From a virus: DNA of 55,329 nt. The translations under genes and the position numbers were made by a program. The notes beneath the pieces were generated by a model that did not search any database, was not told the origin of the DNA, and saw only the letters and a program-made list of their open reading frames with translations. The DNA is taken from IMG/VR virus record IMGVR_UViG_3300012582_000006, positions 1 to 55,329 of that record. One strand, given 5' to 3'. The first letter of the stretch is position 1, and each line of letters opens with the position of its first letter. This document shows, piece after piece, positions 27,920 through 36,227 of this stretch.

Positions 27920-28827
27920 GCGAGTACCTTTGTACATTCAGCGGGAAGTACGGTGATATTCTCTGGAGTATGCCAACGGCAAAGTATATCTCGGAGAGGA
28001 TCGTTGGGGAGCAAGTGGACTTTGCGGTAATGCCTTACTACCAGAATCTATTGCCGTTGTTGGTGGAACAGAATTACATCGACCGGGCTTTCATTGTGGA
28101 AGATTGGTTAAGGACACATTCGAATCACGGCGATCAGCCCTGGCAGCCACCGAAGTGGATAGAAGAAGGGGGTCCACACGGTTACGATAAAGAAGAGCGT
28201 GGGATAAAGCCGAGGGCGCCGTATAAGAAGTTCTGGCATCTTGGTTACAGAGGCCATCCGGGAATCAGTGCACCATCGATGCCGTTGATAGACTTTGTAT
28301 CGTATCAGCAGGGAATCAGTTTCAACGGTTGGTCGGTGGTTCCGTTTCTCGATGTCTCGGACAGTGTGGAAGAGGAAGCAAAGATGATTCATTTCTCCAG
28401 CGGTCCGATGAAGGAAGTGATCAGAGAGAAACGTCTGGTGACGTTTTCGTTCAACGAGCAATACGCCGAGCTGAAGAAAGAATTCTTGGAATCGTTGTGG
28501 TCCAAGTGCCAGGGAAGCGGATTGGAATTTTTCAACGTTGCGGAGGTCGGATGGAAAGAAGCGACGTGGCTGATCAAGAAGAGTCTGGTGTATGTCGGCT
28601 GTAGGTCGGCATGTTGGGTGCTGGCGAACGGTGTGGGGAAGACGATCATTTCGTTCGAACCGCATCCCAGCAGGCACAAGTCGGGACATCTTGGCGTGGT
28701 ATTCGGAAATCCGTACGGGCAGGAGATCGCGCTACCGTTTGGAATGCCACCGGCAGTGGCAGCGGATACGGCGGCGGCATTGTTGAAGCAGATCAGAAAC
28801 GAACATACGATGGCGGCGGGTGTGTGA
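27916..28827 (+). CDS. Glycosyltransferase family 9-like (heptosyltransferase type)
   Basis: A 303-residue GT-B-like protein. The N-terminal FSGKYGDILWSMPTAKYI corresponds to the GDxxWS/A-xP block of ADP-heptose:LPS heptosyltransferases. VGCRSACWVLANGVGK and FEPHPSRHKSGHLG match the C-terminal nucleotide-sugar region. The middle is divergent and contains a disordered loop. It may transfer a sugar to a virion or host glycan. ATG 27916 overlaps the preceding stop. Confidence 0.7.
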   Translation: MSEYLCTFSGKYGDILWSMPTAKYISERIVGEQVDFAVMPYYQNLLPLLVEQNYIDRAFIVEDWLRTHSNHGDQPWQPPKWIEEGGPHGYDKEERGIKPRAPYKKFWHLGYRGHPGISAPSMPLIDFVSYQQGISFNGWSVVPFLDVSDSVEEEAKMIHFSSGPMKEVIREKRLVTFSFNEQYAELKKEFLESLWSKCQGSGLEFFNVAEVGWKEATWLIKKSLVYVGCRSACWVLANGVGKTIISFEPHPSRHKSGHLGVVFGNPYGQEIALPFGMPPAVAADTAAALLKQIRNEHTMAAGV

Positions 28828-29021
28828 TGTGTTGTGAAGAGCCAACAAGAGGATTGGATGAAGCGTGGTGGGTAAACGTTCGCGCCGGTAGTCGGGTAAC
28901 AACGTTCCAGTCCGAGCAAGCAGCGTTGGATTTTCTCGCCAAGGGAATTGACAATGTGCCGGAGGATTTGCAACAAACGTTCGCGATGTTGTCATTCAGA
29001 ATGGAAATGGCGGAGAGATAA
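28827..29021 (+). CDS. Small protein of unknown function
   Basis: A 64-residue protein (starts MCCEEPTRGLDEAWWV) with ATG 28827 sharing its first base with the previous stop (TGATG). It contains VTTFQSEQAALDFLAKG and a helical end. No family recognised; the two N-terminal Cys are notable. Confidence 0.65.
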   Translation: MCCEEPTRGLDEAWWVNVRAGSRVTTFQSEQAALDFLAKGIDNVPEDLQQTFAMLSFRMEMAER

Positions 29022-29034
29022 AGGAGCGTGAAGA

Positions 29035-29250
29035 ATGGCGAAGACCTACACCGATGAAGATCTGGCGGATCTTGCGGACTGGGCGGAGAAGAACGAACGG
29101 GCACCAATAAATGCCGATGCAAAGAAAGCTTACGGAGCGATTCGTCAGGGAGTGGATTGGCTGCTCCGTTTGAAGACAAGAGAACGGGCTTTGAAGACCG
29201 GTGGTATTGACCAAACTGCCGACAGCCCTGAAACGACAAAGCCACAGTGA
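29035..29250 (+). CDS. Small protein of unknown function
   Basis: A 71-residue protein (starts MAKTYTDEDLADLADWAE) with a helical core (KKAYGAIRQGVDWLLRLK) and a disordered Thr/Pro tail. AAAGGAG lies upstream. The end overlaps the next gene as GTGA. Function unknown. Confidence 0.65.
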   Translation: MAKTYTDEDLADLADWAEKNERAPINADAKKAYGAIRQGVDWLLRLKTRERALKTGGIDQTADSPETTKPQ

Positions 29251-29441
29251 CAAAAAAGGAACTGCTCGCGGCACTTGCGGATGTTCCTGATGATGCAATG
29301 GTGGAAGTTGTAATCAAGGCCAGCTTGAGAACGTTGGATCTGAGGGCGGTTGGATTGTTGAGGAAAATTACGTACCACGGCAAAGGTCCCGGTCGGCCTT
29401 TGCCCGTAGTGTTGATCCACGGAGAGTTTGTTGAGTCGTAG
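29247..29441 (+). CDS. Small protein of unknown function
   Basis: A 64-residue alpha/beta protein beginning GTG 29247 (MTKKELLAALADVPDD), with strands MVEVVIKASL and LPVVLIHGEF. It resembles short phage proteins with a beta-hairpin core. The start overlaps the upstream stop. Confidence 0.65.
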   Translation: MTKKELLAALADVPDDAMVEVVIKASLRTLDLRAVGLLRKITYHGKGPGRPLPVVLIHGEFVES

Positions 29442-29464
29442 AATAAAAAAATCATGGGGGGAGA

Positions 29465-29854
29465 ATGGTCGACAAACTTCGTGAGGCTCGTACTTCGGGG
29501 GAACGGTTATCGGAGATGCTAGCAAAGGTAGTTAACAAGAACGAGGCGCGGAACTCGTTGGCTAGAGAACAAGGAAAGCCGGAAAGATATGTCTTGAGGA
29601 GCACAGATTTTTTGACGATCGTACAGCCATTTCTCGATCTCTCTGAAACACAAGCAGAACTTGCTCATGATCGTGCCGGAAAGGTGATCAGTGCGGCACT
29701 ACGCGAAAAAGCGATGATGGATGCAACAACGCGACAGAGTGCGGCGCTATTCGCAATCGCGGAGATCCTTCGCAGGTTAGAAACACCCGGAATAAATGAG
29801 TTTGGTGAACTTGTTTTACATCATGATGATAAGACGGAAGCGAGTGGGGCTTGA
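29465..29854 (+). CDS. Helical protein of unknown function
   Basis: A 129-residue protein, mostly helical (ERLSEMLAKVVNKNEARN, FLDLSETQAELAHDRAG, QSAALFAIAEILRRLE) with an acidic end. GGGGGGAGA precedes ATG 29465. No family recognised. It overlaps the next start by one base (TGATG). Confidence 0.65.
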   Translation: MVDKLREARTSGERLSEMLAKVVNKNEARNSLAREQGKPERYVLRSTDFLTIVQPFLDLSETQAELAHDRAGKVISAALREKAMMDATTRQSAALFAIAEILRRLETPGINEFGELVLHHDDKTEASGA

Positions 29855-30075
29855 TGCGGATCGCGGAAATGTATTTGGTATGCTGTAACTGCAAAAGGAT
29901 TCCAGAATGGACAACGATGGTGGTGAAGCGGAATGAAAAAGGAGAGACCGTCAAGTATTACGAATTCGAAGGGGCTTGTCATTTTTGCAAAGGGATGCGG
30001 TTCGAAGTGGTGGAAGTAAGGAGTCAGGAATGGCAACGGTCGTCTGTGTCAAGTGCGATGAATGCGGTCGGCTAG
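29854..30075 (+). CDS. Small zinc-binding protein
   Basis: A 73-residue protein with CCNCKRIPEW and CHFCKGMRF, two CxxC knuckles likely binding one zinc, and a beta-rich centre (VVKRNEKGETVKYYEFEG). It overlaps the next small zinc-finger gene by 46 bases, in a different frame; both frames look protein-like. Confidence 0.65.
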   Translation: MRIAEMYLVCCNCKRIPEWTTMVVKRNEKGETVKYYEFEGACHFCKGMRFEVVEVRSQEWQRSSVSSAMNAVG

Positions 30076-30227
30076 CGACGAAGGATTTGCAATGGGTGCG
30101 GGTCGAGGAAACAAGGGAAGAAGTGTTGCTGTGTATTTGCGGAAACAGAAAGTGGAAATTCATGGAGATGTCTTCGAGGTTTATCGGGGATGATACTTTG
30201 GTCGTAAGCGCGGCGGTCGCGGAATGA
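30030..30227 (+). CDS. Small zinc-finger protein (paralogue 2)
   Basis: A 65-residue protein with CDECGRLATKDLQWV and LLCICGNRKWKFMEM, a clear relative of the product at 26512-26721. It starts ATG 30030 behind AGGAGTCAGGA. The shared core is about 40 residues, with divergent C-termini. Function unknown. Confidence 0.7.
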   Translation: MATVVCVKCDECGRLATKDLQWVRVEETREEVLLCICGNRKWKFMEMSSRFIGDDTLVVSAAVAE

Positions 30228-30436
30228 ATCTTACTGCCGGAGAACGGGAGAAGTTTGCGATCTATCTGACGCAGGTTGCGGCTGACGACGAGAAGTTAGT
30301 TGCGCAGTTATGGCAAATGCCTGCCGGTTCGGTCATGGCAAAGAGATACGAAAGGGAAGCGGAGGCTTGCCGGATCGTGGCGGAGTTGTTGGGGAAGATA
30401 GAGACTGTGGAAATAAAAGGAGAGAAAAAAGAATGA
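30224..30436 (+). CDS. Small helical protein, unknown
   Basis: A 70-residue protein (starts MNLTAGEREKFAIYLTQ) with two long helices and a Lys/Glu end. ATG 30224 overlaps the previous stop; its end overlaps the next gene as ATGA. No family recognised. Confidence 0.65.
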   Translation: MNLTAGEREKFAIYLTQVAADDEKLVAQLWQMPAGSVMAKRYEREAEACRIVAELLGKIETVEIKGEKKE

Positions 30437-31845
30437 CAATGTATCCGAACAGGACGGGGTTGATGATCGGGATTCCATTGAGCGGAAATCTGTTGGTACC
30501 GGAGTGGTCGTTTTCATTCCATTCGTTGCATCCACCAATGGACTACAATGTCGAGTATGCGATGGTAAAGGGTCGAAAGGTGGACGAGGCCAGAAACCAA
30601 ATAGCACAGACGGCGGTGGACAAGAACATCAAGTATCTGTTCTTCCTGGACGAAGACGTGACGGTACCGGCACACGCCATCAGGCAGTTGATCTATCACA
30701 TGGAGCATTTTCCAAAGGTCGCGGTGGCCGGTGGGATCTATTGTCACAAGTCACCGCCGGCAATGCCGATGATCTTCAGAGGCAATGGTGCCGGACCATA
30801 TTGGGATTGGAAAATCGGGGAAGTTTTCGATGTGTCGGGAATCGGTATGGGTTGTGCGCTGATTAGAATAGATGCTTTGAAAACGATCGAGAAGCCTTGG
30901 TTCAAGACCATCGACTCTGTTGAAGCCTACATGAACGGCGTGCCGATGGGTGAGCTGTGGACCGAGGATCTGTATTTCTGCGACAAGGTTACGAAAGCTG
31001 GTTTCAATGTAATTGCTGACGGCGGATTACTTTGCGACCATTGGGATCCAGCGACGAGAACGCCGGTGAATTTGCCTCCACATGCAAAGCCTTTCAGGAG
31101 ACCGGAAGTGGAGAGGGGCGGAAAGAAAATAGTTGACCTTGGTTCAGGTCCGGAGAAGGATAGTTATCATACCGAAGAAGGAACGGTACTGCGGGTTGAC
31201 ATCCGGGAAGACGTACAGCCGGACTATCGCTGCGATTTGAGAGTATTGCCCTTCGGCAACAAGGAATTCGATATCGTGTTCTCCAGTCATACGTTGGAAC
31301 ATTTCGAGCGGAAGGAAATTCCAGCGGTGCTGGATGAGTGGATCAGAATCCTGAAAGACGAAGGGGAATTCAGATTGGTATTGCCGAATTTGAAATGGGC
31401 GGCTCAGCACGTGATGAACGACGAGATCGACAACGATGTGATGAACGTGTTGTACGGACAGCAGTCGTACGAGTACAATTTTCACAAGACCGGATTCACG
31501 CAGCAGATCGTGGAGCAGTTGCTGGCCGAACGGGGATTCAAGAAGTTCATTTGGGACACACACAACTATCATATGTTCGTGCGGGCGTGGAAAGTTGTTC
31601 CCCAGGAACTGGTCGATGCCGGACTACTGGAAGTCGGTAAGGTGGCTCCGATCGTGCGGATTGCAGATGCCGGAGTTGTGGAAGGAGAAAATGGACCGGA
31701 ATTGTTACCGATCTCCAGTGAGAAGCAAGAGCAGGGTGCTTGGACCGTGCGACAGCCGGTTTTTGAATCAACTGGTTCGACGAAGTTGGCGGAAGTCGGA
31801 ATCTTCGTAGAGGATGGGGAAGTGTTAAAGCGGCTGGAAGAATAA
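30433..31845 (+). CDS. GT-A glycosyltransferase fused to class I methyltransferase
   Basis: A 470-residue two-domain protein. Residues 1-220 are a GT-A-like fold: EARNQIAQTAV, the DxD-like DED at 73-75 in FFLDEDVTVP, VAGGIYCH, GIGMGCALIRIDA and LWTEDLYFCDK. Residues 230-400 are a SAM methyltransferase: VDLGSGP at 234-240, VLRVDIRE, FDIVFSSHTLEHFE and GEFRLVLPN. The last 65 residues look linker-like. It could add and methylate a sugar in one chain. Sugar-transfer to virion proteins or host surface is inferred. Confidence 0.8.
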   Translation: MTMYPNRTGLMIGIPLSGNLLVPEWSFSFHSLHPPMDYNVEYAMVKGRKVDEARNQIAQTAVDKNIKYLFFLDEDVTVPAHAIRQLIYHMEHFPKVAVAGGIYCHKSPPAMPMIFRGNGAGPYWDWKIGEVFDVSGIGMGCALIRIDALKTIEKPWFKTIDSVEAYMNGVPMGELWTEDLYFCDKVTKAGFNVIADGGLLCDHWDPATRTPVNLPPHAKPFRRPEVERGGKKIVDLGSGPEKDSYHTEEGTVLRVDIREDVQPDYRCDLRVLPFGNKEFDIVFSSHTLEHFERKEIPAVLDEWIRILKDEGEFRLVLPNLKWAAQHVMNDEIDNDVMNVLYGQQSYEYNFHKTGFTQQIVEQLLAERGFKKFIWDTHNYHMFVRAWKVVPQELVDAGLLEVGKVAPIVRIADAGVVEGENGPELLPISSEKQEQGAWTVRQPVFESTGSTKLAEVGIFVEDGEVLKRLEE

Positions 31846-32418
31846 ATGGCGACTCAGCTTTATGTGATGCCCGTAACGGGCATAGGCACGGAAGAGGATT
31901 CCAGAAGACCAAAGTATGCGGATACGGACTTGGCGGGATTTAATTGGGCGGCAATGGATTTTGGAAACGAGCCGATGATGTTGGTGGCTACGGAAACAAA
32001 TGCGGCATTAGGAGCGGAACCAGATGTGTTGACCGTACCATTGAATCTGGATCAGAACTTGGGAGCCGGCGCGGTAACTGTGGTACAGAACTATCTGGAA
32101 GCTAGATTCATTCCGGCGGATTGGGTGACAACGTCATTGACGTACAGACAAGTATTGAGATCGGTCGTTGCGATCTTTACAGTGATGCAAAGGGCGCAAG
32201 GACTGGGATTGGCTAGACTGCTGGACGGAAGTTCGGTATCGTTGTCGACAACGTTCGGTTCGCTCCCGCAGCCGGTAAGGGCAAAACTAGTGGCGGCGGC
32301 ACAAAGTTTACATTTCGATACAAGTAGTTTGAGTGGGGCTTCGACACTTAGACAAATTTTCAAAGCGCTGATGGTACAATTCTCGGGATCGATCGTGCTG
32401 ATGGATTTGACGATATGA
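31846..32418 (+). CDS. Virion-type protein of unknown function
   Basis: A 190-residue protein (starts MATQLYVMPVTGIGTEED) beginning right after the previous stop. It contains PKYADTDLAGFNWAAMDFG and a helical C-terminal half (VAIFTVMQRAQGLGLARLLD). Such small proteins occur near phage tail fibres. Function is inferred only from context. Confidence 0.65.
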   Translation: MATQLYVMPVTGIGTEEDSRRPKYADTDLAGFNWAAMDFGNEPMMLVATETNAALGAEPDVLTVPLNLDQNLGAGAVTVVQNYLEARFIPADWVTTSLTYRQVLRSVVAIFTVMQRAQGLGLARLLDGSSVSLSTTFGSLPQPVRAKLVAAAQSLHFDTSSLSGASTLRQIFKALMVQFSGSIVLMDLTI

Positions 32419-33029
32419 GTTTTCCATTATTTGGAATCGTCGACGATTTTACCAGGGCGAACGAGACGCCGCTGGCTGGGAATTGGTCTACGCCCATTGA
32501 TGTAGCGGATGTTTCTCACAATTTGGTCAGTAATCAGGTAAGAACAGGGACTTCATCTCGTGCTTCGAATTGGTGGAATGTCGATATATTCGGTCCCGAT
32601 GCAGAAGCCTACATGGATTTTGTTACTGCCGGAAATGGGGCGAGACGATTCGTTTTGTGGATCAAGACTGCTAATGAAAATACAGGTAGTCTGAACGGCT
32701 ATACGTTGGTGGTAAATAGTACGGGTGCATGGCTTTTGAATAAGGTTGTGGCGGGTGCATCGACCAATCTTGCCACTCTATCCGGCCATGGTGCCCAAGC
32801 AAAAATGGGAATAAACTGGATCAGTGGTGTTGTTTCCACGTTTGAGTTCGTCGGAAGTTGGAATCAAACTCCGGTTCAGCAGGTAACTGACAACGCTGTT
32901 CCTGGTGCCGGCCATATCGGATTTGGTCAGACGTCCGGGGCTACGACATCTTCGATCTTCGATAATTTCGGAGGGGGCGGTACGGGACTAGATACATTTT
33001 CGACGGTCAACCAGCTGAGTTTGTCGTGA
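32415..33029 (+). CDS. LamG/jelly-roll-like tail protein
   Basis: A 204-residue beta-rich protein with FTRANETPLAGNW near the start and repeated strands (YTLVVNSTGAWLLNKV, FEFVGSWNQTP, GHIGFGQTSG), like concanavalin/LamG carbohydrate-binding domains of tail and adhesin proteins. A related product lies at 35089 (FQRPDESPLSNG...WS). Likely carbohydrate binding on the host surface. Confidence 0.65.
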   Translation: MSFPLFGIVDDFTRANETPLAGNWSTPIDVADVSHNLVSNQVRTGTSSRASNWWNVDIFGPDAEAYMDFVTAGNGARRFVLWIKTANENTGSLNGYTLVVNSTGAWLLNKVVAGASTNLATLSGHGAQAKMGINWISGVVSTFEFVGSWNQTPVQQVTDNAVPGAGHIGFGQTSGATTSSIFDNFGGGGTGLDTFSTVNQLSLS

Positions 33030-33056
33030 GACTGGTTTTGTAAAGATGGCTAAAGA

Positions 33057-35087
33057 ATGACACAACGGATCAATCAAGAGTGGATGGAGGCGATAACCCA
33101 CCAGGATTCGGTGGTGGTGGGGATTGGTTTGCAGCTTAAGGATAATCTGTCATTGCCTTGGCAGGATGGGGTTTCCTTCTTTAAGACTGTAAGTGCGGGT
33201 GCTGGTCAGGTCAGTCAGGCGCGATTCTCCGAAGATTTGTTGATGGGTCCGCAAGGCGATCTGGTTACGATGTCATTGCAGATCAGATTATCATTAACAG
33301 ATAATTTGAATGACAGGGCATCGGGAGCCGGTTGGCTGGATCAGTACAGTTGGATGGCACCGGGCTTCCATTTAACCGGACCAACTAGAGATCCAAATTC
33401 TTTTGGAAACTTGTCTGAAAGAATTTGGATGAACGATGCTCAGTCTTCTTTCCTTGTCGGAAATAAATTTCTGACACTTTCGGATAATTTGAATTATTGG
33501 TTGGATCCAATTTTGTCGTTGGTAGACGAGTGGGATCTTGCACTAGGGTGTGCACACCTTGGTCAGAACTGGTTGGATGCGGCAAAGTCCGTCCTTGGTT
33601 TGTTGGAGACGCTATCCGACGCAATGACGTTGACGGATGCGAGTGGTATTGAATACGGGTTGCAGATTACAGACGGACTGTCGTTGTCAGATCAGTTGTC
33701 GATTGGCTACGGAAATCTGGTATCCGACCAGATCATATTGACGGATTCATTTGCATCGGTTCTTGGAGGTGGTGAATTAGACGAAGTGATGCCGGATCAG
33801 TTGGTACTATCGGATGAACCGGCAATTGGTTATGGAGATTTGATAACCGATACGATGACGTTGTCGGATTCGGTTGTACTTCTCTTCACGTTGTCAAGTA
33901 CGTTCTCGGAAACGCTGACGATCACTGACGCGGTTGGTCTTGGCTACGGATTCCAGATAGCGGATACAGGGACGTTGTCGGATAATTTCGTTCTGGTATT
34001 TGGGATCGTCGAGCTGTTCTCGGATCAGCTATCATTCTCGGATTCAATCGCAATTGGTTACGGCAACGCGGTAACGGATCAGTTGTCATTCTCGGATTCA
34101 GTTGTAATTGGATATGGGGATCAGGTAACGGATACGATGTCGTTGTCGGATTCCTTGAAGATCGGTTACGGATTACTCTTTACCGATCAGATGTCGTTAG
34201 CCGATTCAATGAGCTTCCAGTTGCTGGGGGCTTTGATCTCGTTGTTCCTATCCGACACGCTGACAATGTCGGATGCGTTGGGAATTGGTTACGGAGAAGG
34301 AAATGTAGATCAATTGACATTCTCCGATTCATCTGGAGTTGGTTACGGAGATCTGATTTCGGATGTTTTGTCCTTGACGGATTCGGCGAAGGTGGTTCTC
34401 GGACAGAACGAATTGTTGGTAGACACAATTACGTTCTCCGATTCTTTGAAGATCGGTTATGGGTTGCTCTTCACCGATCAGTTGACAATGTCGGATGCGA
34501 TGGTATTCTTCCCGGGATGGGCGCCGGGAGATCAGATGGTATTCGTCGAGCAGGTTGGAATCGGATACGGGATGTTCATTTCCGATTCACTGAACAACTG
34601 GCTCGAGATATTCCAGTCTGGTCAGCCAGCAATTACTTTGATTCTGACGGATCAGATGTCTTTTTCGGAATCGTTGGGTGCCGGTTACGGTTGCTTGGTA
34701 AAAGATCAGGGGTCGATGGCGGATCAGGCGTCGTTCCTGGAATCGATGCTGCTACTGATTGCGGATGCGACACCAACGCAGTTGGATGCTCTGCAAGCGC
34801 TATTGACATTCGGCTTGCAAGTAAACGACGTAGTTGTTTTTCAGGAACAGTTGACAACGATGTGGGGGATGTTGGTCGGTACGGAATCACTAGTACTGTC
34901 AGACCAGTTGAACATATCGTTGCAGTATGCTTTGGCCTTGGCACTGTCGGATCAGGAAACGGCTGCCTGGCTAGATGCGGTAATTACGTTAATGGTCTTT
35001 TCGCCGGGCAAGATAGTTCTTAGTTCGTTGAGTGTACTGGGTGAGATACAGGCACAGGATCTAAAAGTAGGACAAGGATCGACGTGA
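33057..35087 (+). CDS. Repetitive tail/adhesin protein (SDS-IGYG repeats)
   Basis: A 676-residue protein. From about residue 180 to 520 it contains many copies of a unit near 18 residues, with consensus x-TD-x-L/M-S/T-F/L-SDS-x3-GYG-x2, e.g. VTDQLSFSDSVVIGYGDQ and VTDTMSLSDSLKIGYGLL. The acidic, Ser-rich beta pattern suggests a beta-solenoid or fibre, possibly calcium-binding. It lies between two LamG-like proteins, so it is probably part of a receptor-binding apparatus. Confidence 0.7.
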   Translation: MTQRINQEWMEAITHQDSVVVGIGLQLKDNLSLPWQDGVSFFKTVSAGAGQVSQARFSEDLLMGPQGDLVTMSLQIRLSLTDNLNDRASGAGWLDQYSWMAPGFHLTGPTRDPNSFGNLSERIWMNDAQSSFLVGNKFLTLSDNLNYWLDPILSLVDEWDLALGCAHLGQNWLDAAKSVLGLLETLSDAMTLTDASGIEYGLQITDGLSLSDQLSIGYGNLVSDQIILTDSFASVLGGGELDEVMPDQLVLSDEPAIGYGDLITDTMTLSDSVVLLFTLSSTFSETLTITDAVGLGYGFQIADTGTLSDNFVLVFGIVELFSDQLSFSDSIAIGYGNAVTDQLSFSDSVVIGYGDQVTDTMSLSDSLKIGYGLLFTDQMSLADSMSFQLLGALISLFLSDTLTMSDALGIGYGEGNVDQLTFSDSSGVGYGDLISDVLSLTDSAKVVLGQNELLVDTITFSDSLKIGYGLLFTDQLTMSDAMVFFPGWAPGDQMVFVEQVGIGYGMFISDSLNNWLEIFQSGQPAITLILTDQMSFSESLGAGYGCLVKDQGSMADQASFLESMLLLIADATPTQLDALQALLTFGLQVNDVVVFQEQLTTMWGMLVGTESLVLSDQLNISLQYALALALSDQETAAWLDAVITLMVFSPGKIVLSSLSVLGEIQAQDLKVGQGST

Positions 35088-35088
35088 G

Positions 35089-35889
35089 ATGCCTTTAGTC
35101 TTTACACAATTAGCGTCTGATAATTTTCAAAGACCAGATGAAAGTCCTCTTAGCAACGGAGGATTGTGGTCGTCCACAGATGACGTTGCTGGAGATGGTC
35201 CTCCATTTAAGAAAAATGGATTGGCTCAGTTACGGTCTGGGGCGGTGACGAATTTGGAAGATGGTCGATTTTCGCAGAGTTTGTGGTTAGGTCCAGAGAA
35301 TTTCACAAATGACCAATATTCCGAATTTACTTATCTGGCGGCTGACCAGGTAACGTATCATGGTCCGATCGTTCGGGCGCAAACAGTAGACTATCAAAGT
35401 GGATATAAAGCGATTGTAGAGCCATTCGCACAGACGGGGACGGCTCTAGTGTTTATTGACCGGCAGGACAATTCTGGCCCTGCAAATCCTTCGGCACGCC
35501 TAGCCACGGGCGAGTTTCCTTGTCAGCTGGGAGATGTACTTCGGATAGCGGCAGTTGGAAATGTGATTTCCTTTTACATCAATGGTGTGCAAAAACTAAC
35601 AGTTGTAGATAATACATACGCCAGTGGAAAAATCGGGTTTGGGACTTTCCATTATTTTCTAGGAACACGCAACAACAATGCCATTTCTTCATGGGCCGGC
35701 GGTATGGTTTCTCCAGCCTTATCAGAAGTAGATTTCCGTGAAATAGAATCGTCCGGAGAAGTTCAGTTACAATCTGTAGAATCGTCCGGAGAAGTTCAGT
35801 TACAATCTGTAAGTCTTTGTCCAAAAGCGACGTTCGGTGAGTTGACGTCCTCGGGTGAAGTACAGATAACAAGTTTGGATTCTGTGTAG
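35089..35889 (+). CDS. LamG/jelly-roll-like virion protein with C-terminal repeat
   Basis: A 266-residue beta-rich protein (starts MPLVFTQLASDNFQRPDE) with strands such as VLRIAAVGNVISFYINGVQK and KIGFGTFHYF, similar in plan to the product at 32415. The C-terminus has an exact tandem ESSGEVQLQSV pair and a third looser copy (TSSGEVQITSL). Likely a glycan-binding tail or appendage protein. Confidence 0.65.
   Translation: MPLVFTQLASDNFQRPDESPLSNGGLWSSTDDVAGDGPPFKKNGLAQLRSGAVTNLEDGRFSQSLWLGPENFTNDQYSEFTYLAADQVTYHGPIVRAQTVDYQSGYKAIVEPFAQTGTALVFIDRQDNSGPANPSARLATGEFPCQLGDVLRIAAVGNVISFYINGVQKLTVVDNTYASGKIGFGTFHYFLGTRNNNAISSWAGGMVSPALSEVDFREIESSGEVQLQSVESSGEVQLQSVSLCPKATFGELTSSGEVQITSLDSV
35745..35810 (+). 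repeat. Exact 33-bp tandem duplication in coding sequence
   Basis: The unit at 35745-35777 is repeated base for base at 35778-35810. It adds 11 residues in frame to the protein encoded at 35089. Because even synonymous sites are identical, the duplication is probably recent. Confidence 0.9.
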
Positions 35890-35900
35890 GAAGTGTCTAA

Positions 35901-36227
35901 ATGCTACCAACGGTAATTAATCTGTATCCGAACAACACGCAAGTGATACAGATAACCGAATTGCAAGACAAAGTTTCGGGGACATTTCTGATCGCCGCTA
36001 CGGTGACGGCAACGTTGTACGATTCAAGAGGAGTTGCTGATCCGATTTTCAACGCGATTCCGATGACTTATGTGCCTGGAACGGATGCGACGTATCAGGG
36101 AATTATACCGGCATCGTTTACCGCGAAGCTGGGTGGTGGTTACACGCTAGTGCTGATCGCGACGCAGTCTGGAGTGCAGGGACAATTTACGATCCCTGTG
36201 GTTGTGAAAGCAAGGTCGCAGTCGTAG
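35901..36227 (+). CDS. Small beta-rich virion-type protein
   Basis: A 108-residue protein (starts MLPTVINLYPNNTQVIQI) with strands TATLYDSRGVAD, VPGTDATYQGIIPASFT and GYTLVLIATQSG, an Ig-like or fibre-linker pattern. It begins 12 bases after the previous stop behind AGGAAG. Function by context only. Confidence 0.65.
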   Translation: MLPTVINLYPNNTQVIQITELQDKVSGTFLIAATVTATLYDSRGVADPIFNAIPMTYVPGTDATYQGIIPASFTAKLGGGYTLVLIATQSGVQGQFTIPVVVKARSQS

